From Corticimicrobacter populi (lineage in GTDB: Bacteria > Pseudomonadota > Gammaproteobacteria > Burkholderiales > Burkholderiaceae_B): a DNA stretch of 64,000 bases. Below, piece by piece: positions 10,501 to 20,600 of the stretch. The translations under genes and the position numbers were made by a program. Each line of letters begins with the position of its first letter. Position 1 is the stretch's first letter. The notes under the pieces are model-generated. The model saw nothing but the letters and a program-made list of their open reading frames with translations. It searched no databases and had not been told where the DNA came from. Where the stretch lies: the NCBI RefSeq assembly GCF_003123725.1, contig NZ_QETA01000001.1, positions 682,001-746,000 on the forward strand. Direction: 5' to 3'.

Positions 10501-11104
10501 GGTCAACCTGGCGGCGCTTGAGGAATTGCGCACTGCGCAGGAGCGCAAGGACTTTCTCGACAGCCAGTATACAGACCTGCAACTTGCCATCGAAACGCTT
10601 GAGGATGCAATTCGCAAGATCGACCGGGAGACGCGGCAGTTGCTGCAGGAAACCTTCAACACCGTCAATCAACACTTCGGCGAACTTTTCCCGGTGCTGT
10701 TTGGGGGGGGCGAGGCACGCCTGACCATGACCGGCGACGAAATCCTGGACGCCGGCGTACAGGTCATGGCCCAGCCGCCAGGCAAGCGCAACAGCACCAT
10801 TCATCTACTGTCTGGTGGCGAAAAGGCGCTGACCGCTACAGCGCTGGTGTTTGCACTCTTCAAGCTCAATCCGGCCCCCTTCTGCCTGCTGGACGAGGTT
10901 GATGCGCCGCTGGACGATGCCAATACCGAGCGCTATGCCAAGCTGGTCAGTGGTATGAGCGGCCAGACGCAATTCCTGTTCATCTCACATAACAAGATTG
11001 CCATGCAGATTGCCCAGCAACTGATCGGTGTCACCATGCAGGAGCAGGGGGTTTCGCGGATTGTGGCGGTCGATATGGAGGCAGCCTTACAATGGACCGC
11101 TTGA
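7580..11104 (+). CDS. smc: Chromosome segregation protein SMC
   Basis: Condensin ATPase of 1,174 residues with a GTG start. The N-terminal head has Walker A GPNGCGKSN (K37) in the expected position. Two long coiled coils, rich in Gln, Glu, Ala and Arg, flank a hinge at about residues 510-680. The C-terminal head has signature LLSGGEKALTATAL and Walker B FCLLDEVDAPLDD. It would work with ScpA and ScpB, which are not in this window. zipA and ligA follow on the same strand, an order common in betaproteobacteria. Confidence 0.97.
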   Translation: MRLTQIKLAGFKSFVDPTVIPVPSQLVGVVGPNGCGKSNIIDAVRWVLGESKASELRGESMQDVIFNGSGGRKPAARASVELVFDNAEGRAVGQWSVYAEIAVRRVLTRDGTSSYFINNQQVRRRDIHDLFLGTGLGARGYAIIGQGMIARLIEARPEELRVYLEEAAGVSRYKERRRETENRLGDTRENLVRVEDILRELDTQLAKLERQAEVARQYRDLQAEGEKKQHMLWLLKERAAVEEKRRFAREIEQTQTELEGAIARMRTGEVDLEQRRQAHYAAGDAVHAAQGVLYEANALVGRLESDIRHLVDSRARLENRCVQLRAQQAEWEQQQTHCGEQIEVMEAELEISAAKVEEARLQAELAQGNLPEIEQQVRQAAQQREQMRSELARVEQHLALAAQTQRDASRQLQVLETRQERLKQEFSTLEQPDIDRLAQLAGDLKAAEEGLQQAQLEQVRLEEQGPQADQARREAQAAVQQETGRLAQLDARLEALRKLQEDVQKQGALEPWIARHELGKLARLWQKLTVDAGWEAAFEAILRERMTALEVSNLDWTRAFAADAPPARLAFYQQAAPAAVAPAALPGVAPLLDRLRTGDPALRTLLADWLGHAYIAEDLGQALKLRDQMPAGTVLVVRDGHLVDAHSVRFYAPDSEQAGMLARQQEIENLQREIRAQQLIADQTRTAAARAEAEWQRLSQAMGPARQRVGEMTRRVHDIQLEHSRLQQQAQQSGERATRLREDMAEVQAQQEELRATGEEAQIRFEELDEQLAVQQEAFAEAEMEGERIAASAEQARERLRERERMAHEAEFSDKGLQHRLGEIRRNLQLAEEQLRRTQAELTQQQQELLTLEGDTAREGLQEALERRAEAEEKLAQARQQLDTLAARLREADEERVRQEHVLEPLRARITELQLQEQAARLAQEQFAEQLDARQANRDKLGEELAELSADWQRPEWLQAEVQRIARRIDALGSVNLAALEELRTAQERKDFLDSQYTDLQLAIETLEDAIRKIDRETRQLLQETFNTVNQHFGELFPVLFGGGEARLTMTGDEILDAGVQVMAQPPGKRNSTIHLLSGGEKALTATALVFALFKLNPAPFCLLDEVDAPLDDANTERYAKLVSGMSGQTQFLFISHNKIAMQIAQQLIGVTMQEQGVSRIVAVDMEAALQWTA

Positions 11105-11199
11105 TTGCGTCATAATGCGCAATGGATTCGGATATTTAGCGTTCCAGACAAGAAATATGCAGAAAAAACCGGTCAGGATACCGGGTTTGCCAGGAGCAC

Positions 11200-12264
11200 A
11201 TGGAAATGAGTGATTTACAGATTGGGCTGATCGTCCTGGGCCTGTTGTTCGTGGCGGGCGTGCTGGCCTTCAACTGGTGGCAGGACCGGCGTGCCCGTGC
11301 TCGCATGCAGGTGCCTTTTCCTGAAGGTGGCACTGACCCACTGATGGCCGAGGAAGCGTCAGCCCGTCCTGCAACGGCAAAGGAAGCAGGGCGACGCGAG
11401 CCCGGCCTGCATGAGGATGAGGCGGCGGCACCGCGTGCCCGCGAAGAACGCAAGGAAGAGTCCGACGAACCCGATCCGACCTGTGAAGTGGTGATCGAAC
11501 TGCATTTTCCAGAACCAGTGGTGGGCAAGGAACTCGCGCTTGAACTCGAACGCCTCAAAGAGGCCAGCAACAAGTCCTACCGGATTTTCGCGCGGACCTT
11601 TGATCAGGCGCATCGTGTCGGATTGCGCGGGCACGAGTCTTATGGTCTGGTGCAGGTGGCCGTGCTCATGGTCAATCGCAATGGTCCGCTGACTGATATC
11701 GAATGGTCGCAGATCTGGCTTTGCCTGCAGGAAATTGCCGAGAAGTTCGATGCCACGATGGATGGCCCCGATCAGAAGAAGGTTGTCGAGAAAGCGGCAA
11801 GCCTGGACGAGACCTGCGCAGCACTGGATATGCAGCTTGGCGTGGCGATCGTGCTTGAACCGCCCAAAAAATCGCAGGACGTCATGTTCGTGGCTCGCAG
11901 CTGCGGTTTCGTGCAGACCGGTAATGTATTGCACTTGCCTACCCGTGGGCGCAAGCCGCCGCATGTCACGCTGGTGATCCAGGGATTGGATAACCCTGCA
12001 AAGTCCGATGTGCAGATCAGCCGTCTGGACATGTTGCTGGATGTGCCTCGCAGCGAACCCCAGGAGCGTCCGTTCGGCAAAATGCTGGAAACTGCCGTGC
12101 GACTGGCCCAGAAGCTCGAGGCACAACTGGTCGACGACCAAGGGCGCCCCATCGAGCCCGGTTGCGAGGAGGCCATCGATCAGCAGGTGCGCGAGCTGTA
12201 CCAGAAAATGCAGGCATTGGGCCTGCCTGCCGGCCATCCGCGCACCCTGCGGGTCTTTTCCTGA
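11200..12264 (+). CDS. zipA: Cell division protein ZipA
   Basis: Inner-membrane protein that tethers FtsZ at the division septum. It has 354 residues: an N-terminal membrane anchor at about 8-27 (IGLIVLGLLFVAGVLAFNWW), a charged variable linker, and a C-terminal FtsZ-binding domain in roughly the last 140 residues. AGGAG at 11190-11194 sits six bases before the ATG at 11200; an ATG two codons later is possible. It lies between smc and ligA, as in related genomes. The C-terminal domain is divergent, so the call leans on the anchor architecture and context as well as on sequence. Confidence 0.82.
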   Translation: MEMSDLQIGLIVLGLLFVAGVLAFNWWQDRRARARMQVPFPEGGTDPLMAEEASARPATAKEAGRREPGLHEDEAAAPRAREERKEESDEPDPTCEVVIELHFPEPVVGKELALELERLKEASNKSYRIFARTFDQAHRVGLRGHESYGLVQVAVLMVNRNGPLTDIEWSQIWLCLQEIAEKFDATMDGPDQKKVVEKAASLDETCAALDMQLGVAIVLEPPKKSQDVMFVARSCGFVQTGNVLHLPTRGRKPPHVTLVIQGLDNPAKSDVQISRLDMLLDVPRSEPQERPFGKMLETAVRLAQKLEAQLVDDQGRPIEPGCEEAIDQQVRELYQKMQALGLPAGHPRTLRVFS

Positions 12265-14418
<2,154 letters not shown>

Positions 14419-14434
14419 GCTGGGGTTTTGCGGC

Positions 14435-15670
14435 TCAAAGTGCCATGATGGGCAAAGTGCGCAGGTGGGCCTCGATGGCTTCGCGCACTTCGCGACTCAT
14501 GGGCAGATGTGCTTTTTCCTCGTTCCAGTGCTGCACGAACAGCGCGACGGTTTCTCTTGCCGTTTCAAGCACAAAATGCCTGGGCAGGGCGGCTTTAGCG
14601 GCCAAATGTTCCAGTTCATCCTGCGTGTAGTTGCTGAAGGACTTGCTGCGGCTGAAGTTCAATGCAGACTGCTCGCCGGGAAGATAGGCGATGGTGGATA
14701 CGAAGTCGTAGGCCGGAGCCAGGCGGGCATGGCGCTGGTCGTGATAGATGAGCGACCAGTTTTTCAGGTGCATGTCACCGTTGCCGATGAGTACGTTGAA
14801 GGTGGCTCTTCTGATGAACTCGGCGATATCATCGTCGCCTGACTCGGCTGCAATCACCCTGGCCAAGCTGCGGTAGCTGGCCCTGTCGTACTTTTCATGT
14901 GGGTATACGCCGAAGATTTGCGCAAAATCCTCGATGTGGATGCGTTTCCCATCGTTCATGCGATCGAATCGTTTGATCACGAAAGCTTGGTTGCCGAACT
15001 GCTGAATGCCTGCAGGCAAGTTATGCACGGAAGCAACCTCGACCAGATCAATGGCTGGGACATCGATACCAATACGCTTGGCCAGCGTCATCATCGAGAA
15101 TTCGTTTTCCGGTACGTGTCGGAATTCGCGAGAGGGCAGTTTGACGATCCAGTCGCCACCCACGCCCCGTGCAGGTATCGTCAGGCCACCCTGAGCATTC
15201 TGGACGGCAGAAAACTTCAGTTGCACGCCTGCCAGTGAAAAGCGCAGTGCATGCGCAATGGCCGAGGATTCGGTACCCGTGTCGCATGGCGTGTCTGTCG
15301 ATATGGCCTGATCCTGGCTGTCTTCGGCCGCGAGGGTGATCGCGCCCGGCAAATCCTGTCCCAGCGTCTGCAGCAACAAGAATTCCCTGTCTGGATGGAC
15401 CCCTGTTTTTTCTGCAAGATATCTTCTCAGGTGTCCTTCGGGCAGCAGGTTGGAAAAAAAAGGCATCAAGCGGCTGCGATAAGCCCTGACGTCGGTCAGC
15501 AGCTCTCCGAAGCTATCCTTAAAGCTCAGGCTAAGTGTGGGGCGTTCCTGTGTCTGGACGTAGGCCTCGCTGAATGCAAACAGGCTGCGATCACCGCCGA
15601 TTTGTGTCAGTGTTCCGATTGGCTGGTCATGGAGCCGAACGATCAGTGTGCTGGCGCCTGCCATGGTCAC
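14435..15670 (-). CDS. hipA: HipA-family serine/threonine kinase toxin
   Basis: Toxin kinase of a type II toxin-antitoxin pair. E. coli HipA phosphorylates glutamyl-tRNA synthetase and promotes persistence; the target here is unknown. The 411-residue protein has the N-terminal HipA-couple domain (FKDSFGELLTDVRAYRSRLMPF). The kinase core contains the catalytic loop GNGDMHLKNWSL followed by PAYDFVST, which supplies the metal-binding aspartate. The start is GTG at 15670, overlapping the hipB stop by four bases, or ATG at 15664. Both catalytic aspartates are present, so it looks active. Confidence 0.92.
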   Translation of the reverse strand: MTMAGASTLIVRLHDQPIGTLTQIGGDRSLFAFSEAYVQTQERPTLSLSFKDSFGELLTDVRAYRSRLMPFFSNLLPEGHLRRYLAEKTGVHPDREFLLLQTLGQDLPGAITLAAEDSQDQAISTDTPCDTGTESSAIAHALRFSLAGVQLKFSAVQNAQGGLTIPARGVGGDWIVKLPSREFRHVPENEFSMMTLAKRIGIDVPAIDLVEVASVHNLPAGIQQFGNQAFVIKRFDRMNDGKRIHIEDFAQIFGVYPHEKYDRASYRSLARVIAAESGDDDIAEFIRRATFNVLIGNGDMHLKNWSLIYHDQRHARLAPAYDFVSTIAYLPGEQSALNFSRSKSFSNYTQDELEHLAAKAALPRHFVLETARETVALFVQHWNEEKAHLPMSREVREAIEAHLRTLPIMAL

Positions 15671-15984
15671 TCCTCGTCATCCAGCGTGTAGGCAGGCCGG
15701 GCAGACATGTCCGGGGCAGGTGCCGAAGCCAGCTGTGCAACCTGATGCCGTACCACGGATTGCACGGCTGGCATGACCTGGCGTGGCACCAGCGTCACTT
15801 CCAGTTCCAGGGCATTGGCGATGGCGATCAGGCTGGACAGGCGCAGATCGACCTGATTGCTTTCTATCTTGGAAATGTGCGATTGTGGCACGCCAGCCCG
15901 TGTGCTCAGGTCGCGCTGGCTGAGTTTTTTGGCACTGCGCGCTGCGCGTAAATATGCTGAAATCGATTCAAGGCTATAGCTCAT
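15667..15984 (-). CDS. hipB: HipB-like antitoxin, XRE-family repressor
   Basis: DNA-binding antitoxin of 105 residues. A Cro/CI helix-turn-helix covers about residues 8-65 (SQRDLSTRAGVPQSHISKIE). A flexible acidic tail ends in LDDEE, which resembles the unstructured tail that makes HipB short-lived. It is translationally coupled to hipA by an overlap. By analogy it represses its own operon and neutralises HipA. The binding sites are probably the repeated TATC-rich half-sites just upstream. Confidence 0.9.
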   Translation of the reverse strand: MSYSLESISAYLRAARSAKKLSQRDLSTRAGVPQSHISKIESNQVDLRLSSLIAIANALELEVTLVPRQVMPAVQSVVRHQVAQLASAPAPDMSARPAYTLDDEE

Positions 15985-15997
15985 CTGATCTACCTCT

Positions 15998-16112
15998 ATA
16001 GATCAAACTTAAATTTGATATGTTTTAATATATCAAATTTTTTAGCCGGATAGCATTTTTGATATGTAAATATAGATCAATATTTTAATTTGATCTGTTT
16101 TTATATATCAAT
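15998..16112. promoter_or_regulatory. Probable HipB operator array: seven half-sites in alternating orientation
   Basis: An AT-rich stretch upstream of hipB contains seven copies of a half-site close to ATAKATCAAA. Forward copies lie at 15998-16007, 16028-16037, 16071-16080 and 16103-16112. Reverse copies, read TTTGATMTG, lie at 16014-16022, 16058-16066 and 16089-16097. They alternate forward and reverse, so adjacent copies can be read as palindromic operators. The first pair is about 14 bases from the hipB ATG. Binding by HipB is inferred; the repeats themselves are seen directly. Confidence 0.75.
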
Positions 16113-16182
16113 GGATTGGCGTAGGTTATTCTGGAAAATTGTGTTGCCAGTCAGTACGAGATTGTCCGTCGGAGCGATCGCT

Positions 16183-16893
16183 TCAGACTCCCATCACACG
16201 CTCGAGCGCATGGCGGTTCTGCTGCACTCCAGAGGCAGCTACGCAGTCGATGATGACGCCATGCTCCATCAGGTAGAAAAAATCCGAGACGGGTTCGACG
16301 AAGTCGAAGTTCTGTTCTGCCAGCAAAATGGTATAGCCACGCGCCTTGAGCTCGTGCAGCATGCGCCCGAGCGTTTCGACGATTACGGGGGCCAGCCCTT
16401 CGGAAATTTCGTCCAGCAGCAGCAGGTGGGCACCGGTACGCAGGATGCGGGCGATGGCCAGCATTTGCTGTTCGCCGCCGGACAGGCGGTTGCCCGGTGT
16501 GTCGCGCCGGGCCGCCAGGTTGGGAAACAGCGAATAGATTTCGGCCAGGGACATGCTGCCGCCTGCGACCTGGTCGACTGCGGGTGGCAGCAGCAGGTTT
16601 TCCTCGCAGGTCAGGCTGCCGAAGATGCCGCGTTCTTCCGGGCAGTAGCCAACACCCATATGGGCGATCTTGTAGGTGGGCAACTGGATGATTTCGCGTC
16701 CGTGGATGCGGACCGATCCGCTGCGCCGGCTGGTCATCCCCAGGATGGCACGCAGGGTGGTGGATCGCCCGGCACCGTTGCGGCCCAGCAACGTCACGAC
16801 GGAGCCGGTAGGTACGTTGAACGACACATCGCGCAGGATGTGGGTAGCGCCGTACCAGGCATTGAGCGCATTGATCTCGAGGGCGGGACTCAC
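16183..16893 (-). CDS. Orphan LivF-like ABC ATPase with Walker A lysine replaced by arginine
   Basis: A 236-residue ABC ATPase of the branched-chain amino acid (LivF) subfamily. Signature LSGGEQQ (about 137-143) and Walker B LLLLDE (about 157-162) are intact. The Walker A motif reads GRNGAGRST, with arginine 43 (codon CGA) where lysine is nearly invariant, which should impair ATP binding or hydrolysis. No permease, LivG or binding protein lies beside it; the complete Liv operon is about 4 kb away and has its own LivF. It may be a decaying remnant or a non-canonical subunit. A hairpin terminator separates it from the ppiC-type gene upstream. Confidence 0.8.
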   Translation of the reverse strand: MSPALEINALNAWYGATHILRDVSFNVPTGSVVTLLGRNGAGRSTTLRAILGMTSRRSGSVRIHGREIIQLPTYKIAHMGVGYCPEERGIFGSLTCEENLLLPPAVDQVAGGSMSLAEIYSLFPNLAARRDTPGNRLSGGEQQMLAIARILRTGAHLLLLDEISEGLAPVIVETLGRMLHELKARGYTILLAEQNFDFVEPVSDFFYLMEHGVIIDCVAASGVQQNRHALERVMGV

Positions 16894-17008
16894 GCCGAGG
16901 GTCCTTGTGGTTGGGGTGGCATGCAGGATGTTATTGTTCGATGCACTGCAACATCATTATGGGGGATGCCGCAGCGATAGATCATTATGGATTTCCCCCA
17001 TGTTCAGA

Positions 17009-17045
17009 TAAAAAAACCACGCGCACCATCAAGGTGCGCGTGGTT
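17009..17045 (-). terminator. Rho-independent terminator after the parvulin gene
   Basis: A perfect 13-base inverted repeat, AACCACGCGCACC at 17015-17027 and its complement at 17033-17045, encloses a five-base loop. On the minus strand it runs into a T tract (the A run at 17009-17016). It lies 61 bases after the stop of the isomerase gene at 17106 and separates that operon from the orphan livF-like gene. Confidence 0.88.
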
Positions 17046-17105
17046 GGGAATTCTGCTCTGGTTGCCGCAGATGCAGGCAACCAGATTGCTGGTGGCCTTA
17101 CTGGA

Positions 17106-17882
17106 TTACTGGATGCGGGCTTTTTCGCGCAGTTCCTGTTGGTAGGCGCTCAGTTGTTGCTGGCGCAGCATTTCCTCGATCTGAGGCTTGACCTGCTCCA
17201 GGGCGGGGAATTCGATGGGGCGGGTGTCTTCAACCTGGATCACATGCCAGCCGAACTGGGTCTGGACCGGCTTGTCGGCCAGTTCACCCTTTTTGAGGGC
17301 AGTCACGGCGTCAGCAAACGGCTGGACGTAGTTGCTGGCTGCGGACCAGCCCAGTTCACCGCCGCGTTCGGCACTGCCGGGATCCTTGGAGTGTTCCTTG
17401 GCCAGATCGGCAAACTTGGAGCCGTCACGCTTGACCTGTGCCAGGATGTCCTGGGCGGTTTTCTCGTCCTCGACCAGGATGTGGCGCACCTGGTATTCGG
17501 AACGGTCGCCCTGAGCCTGCTTGACCTTGTCGTACTCGGCCTGGATCTTTTCGTCGCTGATGGCGTGCTTTTCGAGGTAGTCACTCATCAGCGCACGGAC
17601 CAGAATGCCCTGGCGAGCCAGTTCGAGTTCGGTCTCGACATCGGCACTCTTGTTGAGGCCGGCCTTTTCGGCTTCCTGGACGAAGACCAGGCGGTTGATC
17701 ATTTCGTCCTTGACCTGGTTGCGCAGCTCGGGGGAGTCGGCTGCGCCCTGGCTGACCAGCAGCGAAATGAACTGGTCGAAACTTTTCTGGGTGATGGGCT
17801 TGCCGTTGACCGTGGCGACGTTCTGGGCGTAGGCGGGCACTGCGATGACGCAGGCGGCAGCCATAAGGGCGATGCGTTTCAT
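17106..17882 (-). CDS. Periplasmic peptidylprolyl isomerase, parvulin (PpiC/PrsA) type
   Basis: Folding factor for exported proteins. The 258-residue protein has a signal peptide (MKRIALMAAACVIAVPAYA, likely cut after residue 19). A helical SurA-like N-terminal part follows. The parvulin domain covers about residues 130-225 (VRHILVEDEKTAQDIL, RGGELGWSAASNYVQPF, TQFGWHVIQVED). It closes the minus-strand run msrB-yciB-bolA-ppi, 19 bases after bolA, and is followed by a strong terminator. The same arrangement with yciB and bolA-like genes is familiar in Bordetella. Confidence 0.92.
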   Translation of the reverse strand: MKRIALMAAACVIAVPAYAQNVATVNGKPITQKSFDQFISLLVSQGAADSPELRNQVKDEMINRLVFVQEAEKAGLNKSADVETELELARQGILVRALMSDYLEKHAISDEKIQAEYDKVKQAQGDRSEYQVRHILVEDEKTAQDILAQVKRDGSKFADLAKEHSKDPGSAERGGELGWSAASNYVQPFADAVTALKKGELADKPVQTQFGWHVIQVEDTRPIEFPALEQVKPQIEEMLRQQQLSAYQQELREKARIQ

Positions 17883-17901
17883 AGGTATGGGAATGTCCTA
17901 G

Positions 17902-18201
17902 TTAAGGTACCTGGGTTTCCAGAACCAGCGCGTGAATCGGAAAGGGAATCAGATCCTGCAGCGCATCATACACCAGACGCTGGCGCGCCACGCGGCTCAG
18001 GCCGTCGAAGCGCGGGCTGGTAATGCGCAGCCGAAAGTGACTGGCACCGCCGCGGCTGCCGGCATGGCCGGCGTGCAGGTGTGACTGGTCCTCGATCTCG
18101 AGGTCGGTGGGTTGCAGGATGACCAGCCGGTCGCGCAGCAAGGCCGTGCGTTCGGCAGAGACATCGGGAGAAAGCGGTGAGGGTTGTGTCATGTCAGTCA
18201 T
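17902..18201 (-). CDS. BolA family protein
   Basis: Small BolA-fold protein of 99 residues from the ATG at 18201, or 96 from the ATG at 18192. BolA proteins partner monothiol glutaredoxins in iron-sulfur metabolism or act as stress regulators. The core ILQPTDLEIEDQSHLHAGH and the helix-strand FDGLSRVARQRLVYDAL, ending in IHALVLET, match the family. The start overlaps the end of yciB, so the two are coupled. Whether it belongs to the BolA or IbaG branch cannot be decided here. Confidence 0.88.
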   Translation of the reverse strand: MTDMTQPSPLSPDVSAERTALLRDRLVILQPTDLEIEDQSHLHAGHAGSRGGASHFRLRITSPRFDGLSRVARQRLVYDALQDLIPFPIHALVLETQVP

Positions 18202-18793
18202 CCTTGATGTCAGACCGGGGATCGCGGTCGGAGTTCCCTGCCTCGCCATCCTGGCCGGCGGGTGTCATGTGGCGTGCCAGCCAGAGTGACTGGATGATGA
18301 CAAAAACGATCAGCAACACGGTCAGGCCGAATACCTTGAAGTTGACCCACTGGGACTCGGTGAATTGGCCGGAGAAGGCGACATACAGGTTGAGCGCGCC
18401 TGCGATCAGGAAAAATATGGCCCAGCTCAGGTTGAAGCGATTCCAGGCCGCTGTCGGCATTTCAACCTTGGCACCCAGCATCTTTTGCATGAGGTTGCGG
18501 CCGAACAGCAACTGCGCACCCAGCAGGATGACACCAAACAGCCAGTACAGCACGGTGGGCTTCCAGCGGATGAAGGCGTCGTCGTGCAGGATCAGGGTGG
18601 CACCGCCGAAGAAGACAATGACGCCCAGGTTGATCCAGTGGGTGCCCTCGATCGGCAGGCTGCGCAGCTTGAGCCAGGCAATCTGCAGCACGGCGGCGGC
18701 CATGGCCACGCCGGTGGCGGTGTAGATATCGGCAAACCGGTAGGCGACAAAGAACAGGATCAGCGGAAACAGGTCGAACAGGAATTTTTTCAT
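18194..18793 (-). CDS. yciB: Septation protein A / inner-membrane protein YciB (IspZ family)
   Basis: A 199-residue integral membrane protein with about five or six helices. The start [20 protein letters not shown] and the segment [19 protein letters not shown] are diagnostic. The family is linked to septum formation and envelope synthesis; in Shigella, ispZ mutants fail to septate normally. Its ATG overlaps the end of msrB and its stop overlaps bolA, so it is embedded in a compact operon. The C-terminal 15 residues are hydrophilic and charged. Confidence 0.92.
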   Translation of the reverse strand: MKKFLFDLFPLILFFVAYRFADIYTATGVAMAAAVLQIAWLKLRSLPIEGTHWINLGVIVFFGGATLILHDDAFIRWKPTVLYWLFGVILLGAQLLFGRNLMQKMLGAKVEMPTAAWNRFNLSWAIFFLIAGALNLYVAFSGQFTESQWVNFKVFGLTVLLIVFVIIQSLWLARHMTPAGQDGEAGNSDRDPRSDIKDD

Positions 18794-19185
18794 CGTATGG
18801 GTTCGAAGGTCAGGGCCAGTGAGTTGATGCAGTAGCGCAGCCCGGTGGGTGGCGGACCGTCGGGAAAGACATGGCCGAGGTGGGCGTCACACACGTTGCA
18901 TAGTACTTCGGTCCGGATCATGCCGTGCGAGGTGTCGCGCTCCTCACGCACATTGGCCGGGTCGATGGCCTCGAAATAGCTGGGCCAGCCACAGCCGGCA
19001 TCGAATTTGGTGTCGGAGGCAAATAGCGCCGTGCCACAGCAGACACAGCGGTAGATGCCGGTGGCCGTCGTGTTCAGGTAGCGGCCTGAAAAGGGCCGTT
19101 CGGTGGCTTTGCGGCGGGTGACGGCATATTCGTCAGGGTCAAGGCGTGCGCGCCATTCTTCATCCGGGAGAGTGAGCTTTTCCAT
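18790..19185 (-). CDS. msrB: Peptide-methionine (R)-S-oxide reductase MsrB
   Basis: Repairs R-methionine sulfoxide in oxidised proteins. The 131-residue protein has both zinc-binding pairs (CVCCG, CNVCDAH), the [10 protein letters not shown] motif and the catalytic cysteine in LRYCINS. The frame is open to 19212, but the ATG at 19185 ([11 protein letters not shown]) is the natural start. It is the first gene of the minus-strand msrB-yciB-bolA-ppi run and is divergent from bioM, with a shared promoter region of about 60 bases. Confidence 0.94.
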   Translation of the reverse strand: MEKLTLPDEEWRARLDPDEYAVTRRKATERPFSGRYLNTTATGIYRCVCCGTALFASDTKFDAGCGWPSYFEAIDPANVREERDTSHGMIRTEVLCNVCDAHLGHVFPDGPPPTGLRYCINSLALTFEPIR

Positions 19186-19245
19186 ATGGGTGGTCCGTTG
19201 CTGGCAGGGCATGAGCGGGATGGGTTGATGGCATAATTCTGCCTC

Positions 19246-19944
19246 ATGTTGATCGAGTTTGAACAGGCCGGCGTCGAAGCGGCCGGACGGCCTATCCTGC
19301 AGCAGATCTCGCTGCGGCTGGTCGAGTCGCGCGTAGGCGTGGTCGGACTCAATGGAGCCGGCAAGAGTACGCTGGCTCGCCTGGTCAATGGATTGGTGTT
19401 GCCGACGACGGGTTCGGTGCGGGTTGATGGCCTTGATACCCGCAGTCAGGCGGGTACTGTACGCCGCAGGGTCGGCTTCATGTTCCAGAATCCGGCCGAC
19501 CAGATCGTGTTTCCCATTGTGCGCGAAGATATGGCTTTCGGCCTGCAGCGGCTGGGGCTGACGCGTGCCGAACAGGCGCAGCGCATTGATGCACAGCTTG
19601 CGGCACTAGGGCTGTCTGCACTGGCCGAACGACCTGCGCATGCGCTCTCGGGTGGCGAGCAGCAGATGGCTGCCCTGGCGGCCGTACTGGTCTGCGCGCC
19701 CGAGGCCATTGTGTTTGATGAGCCGACCAATCAACTCGACTTGCTCAACAGGGAACGGCTGCGTGCGGTATTGAAGACACTGCCGCAGCAATTGCTGGTG
19801 CTGACCCATGACTTGCCGCTGCTGGATGATTTCGACCGGGTGCTGGTGATGGAGCAAGGCAAGGTGGTGGCCGATGATGCGCCTGCAGCGGCACTGGACT
19901 GGTATCGCCGCCGCTGTGCGACGCTGGGTGGTGCGCCATGCTGA
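19246..19944 (+). CDS. bioM: Biotin ECF transporter ATPase BioM
   Basis: ATP-binding subunit of an energy-coupling-factor transporter, 232 residues. Walker [10 protein letters not shown], the Q-loop region [11 protein letters not shown] (typical of ECF ATPases), signature ALSGGEQQM and Walker [12 protein letters not shown] are intact. It is followed by the EcfT gene bioN with a seven-base overlap and then bioY. This gives a complete single-ATPase BioMNY transporter. The ATG at 19246 has little upstream spacer to the divergent msrB. Confidence 0.92.
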   Translation: MLIEFEQAGVEAAGRPILQQISLRLVESRVGVVGLNGAGKSTLARLVNGLVLPTTGSVRVDGLDTRSQAGTVRRRVGFMFQNPADQIVFPIVREDMAFGLQRLGLTRAEQAQRIDAQLAALGLSALAERPAHALSGGEQQMAALAAVLVCAPEAIVFDEPTNQLDLLNRERLRAVLKTLPQQLLVLTHDLPLLDDFDRVLVMEQGKVVADDAPAAALDWYRRRCATLGGAPC

Positions 19945-20528
19945 TCGAATATCACGTCGGACGTGATGCCGTCCTGCAGCGCTTGCCGGCGGGTCTCAAG
20001 TTGCTGGTGATGTGCGCGGCGGGGGCCGGGCTTTTCTTCGTGACGGCACTGCCCTGGCTGGCGGCTGCCGTGTTGCTGGCCTGGGGGCTGGCCTGCTGGG
20101 CAGCCGGTCATCTGCGGTTTCTGTGGCGGCCACTGTGGCGCATGTTGCCGGTGATCGTTCTGCTGGGGATTTTTACCGGCTGGGCCCAGGGGCCGATGGC
20201 CGGTTGGGCCGCCTCGCTGCGGATACTGGCGCTGTTCGGCCTGGGGCTGGCCCTGATGCTGTCGACGCGCAGCGGCGATTTGCTGGTCACGCTCGAGCGC
20301 GCCCTGATGCCGCTGCAGCGACTGGGTTTGCTCGACGCCTCGCGTGTGGCGCTGGCCTGTGCCCTGGTATTGCGTTTCATACCGGAGATTGCCCGTGCCT
20401 GGCAGGAAATCGGCGAAGCGCAGGCCGCCCGAGGTGGTGGCAATGTGCTGCAGCGTATCGAACCGTTGCTGGCCCGCATGTTGCGGCAGGCCGAGGCGAT
20501 TGCACAGGCTGTGGATGCGCGGCGTTGA
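19938..20528 (+). CDS. bioN: Biotin ECF transporter membrane subunit BioN (EcfT)
   Basis: Transmembrane coupling protein of 196 residues linking the ATPase to BioY. Several hydrophobic helices lie in the first 110 residues. The coupling helices carry the AxxARG-type motif (EAQAARGGG) and a second, degenerate copy (AVDARR). It is shorter than housekeeping EcfT proteins, as BioN proteins are. It overlaps bioM and precedes bioY by 72 bases. Confidence 0.9.
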   Translation: MLIEYHVGRDAVLQRLPAGLKLLVMCAAGAGLFFVTALPWLAAAVLLAWGLACWAAGHLRFLWRPLWRMLPVIVLLGIFTGWAQGPMAGWAASLRILALFGLGLALMLSTRSGDLLVTLERALMPLQRLGLLDASRVALACALVLRFIPEIARAWQEIGEAQAARGGGNVLQRIEPLLARMLRQAEAIAQAVDARR

Positions 20529-20600
20529 AATGTGGCAGGCGAGTGTGACGAGCAGAGTTTCTGAAAATCCGGATATGACAAATAGACAAAGGAGTCTCCC

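Noticed and set aside
9736-10804. Long minus-strand open frames across the smc coiled coil
   Set aside because: They are antisense to a well-supported gene; the Ser/Arg- or Leu/Gln-rich translations mirror its Gln/Glu/Ala codons, and no domain is recognisable.
11163-11188. Hairpin-like AAACCGG/CCGGGTTT before zipA considered as an smc terminator
   Set aside because: The stem is imperfect and the T run is only three bases; support is too weak.
15985-16182. Repeated TATC elements upstream of hipB considered as a CRISPR-like or IS end
   Set aside because: Units are only about ten bases, alternate in orientation and have irregular spacing, which fits operators, not CRISPR repeats or transposon ends.
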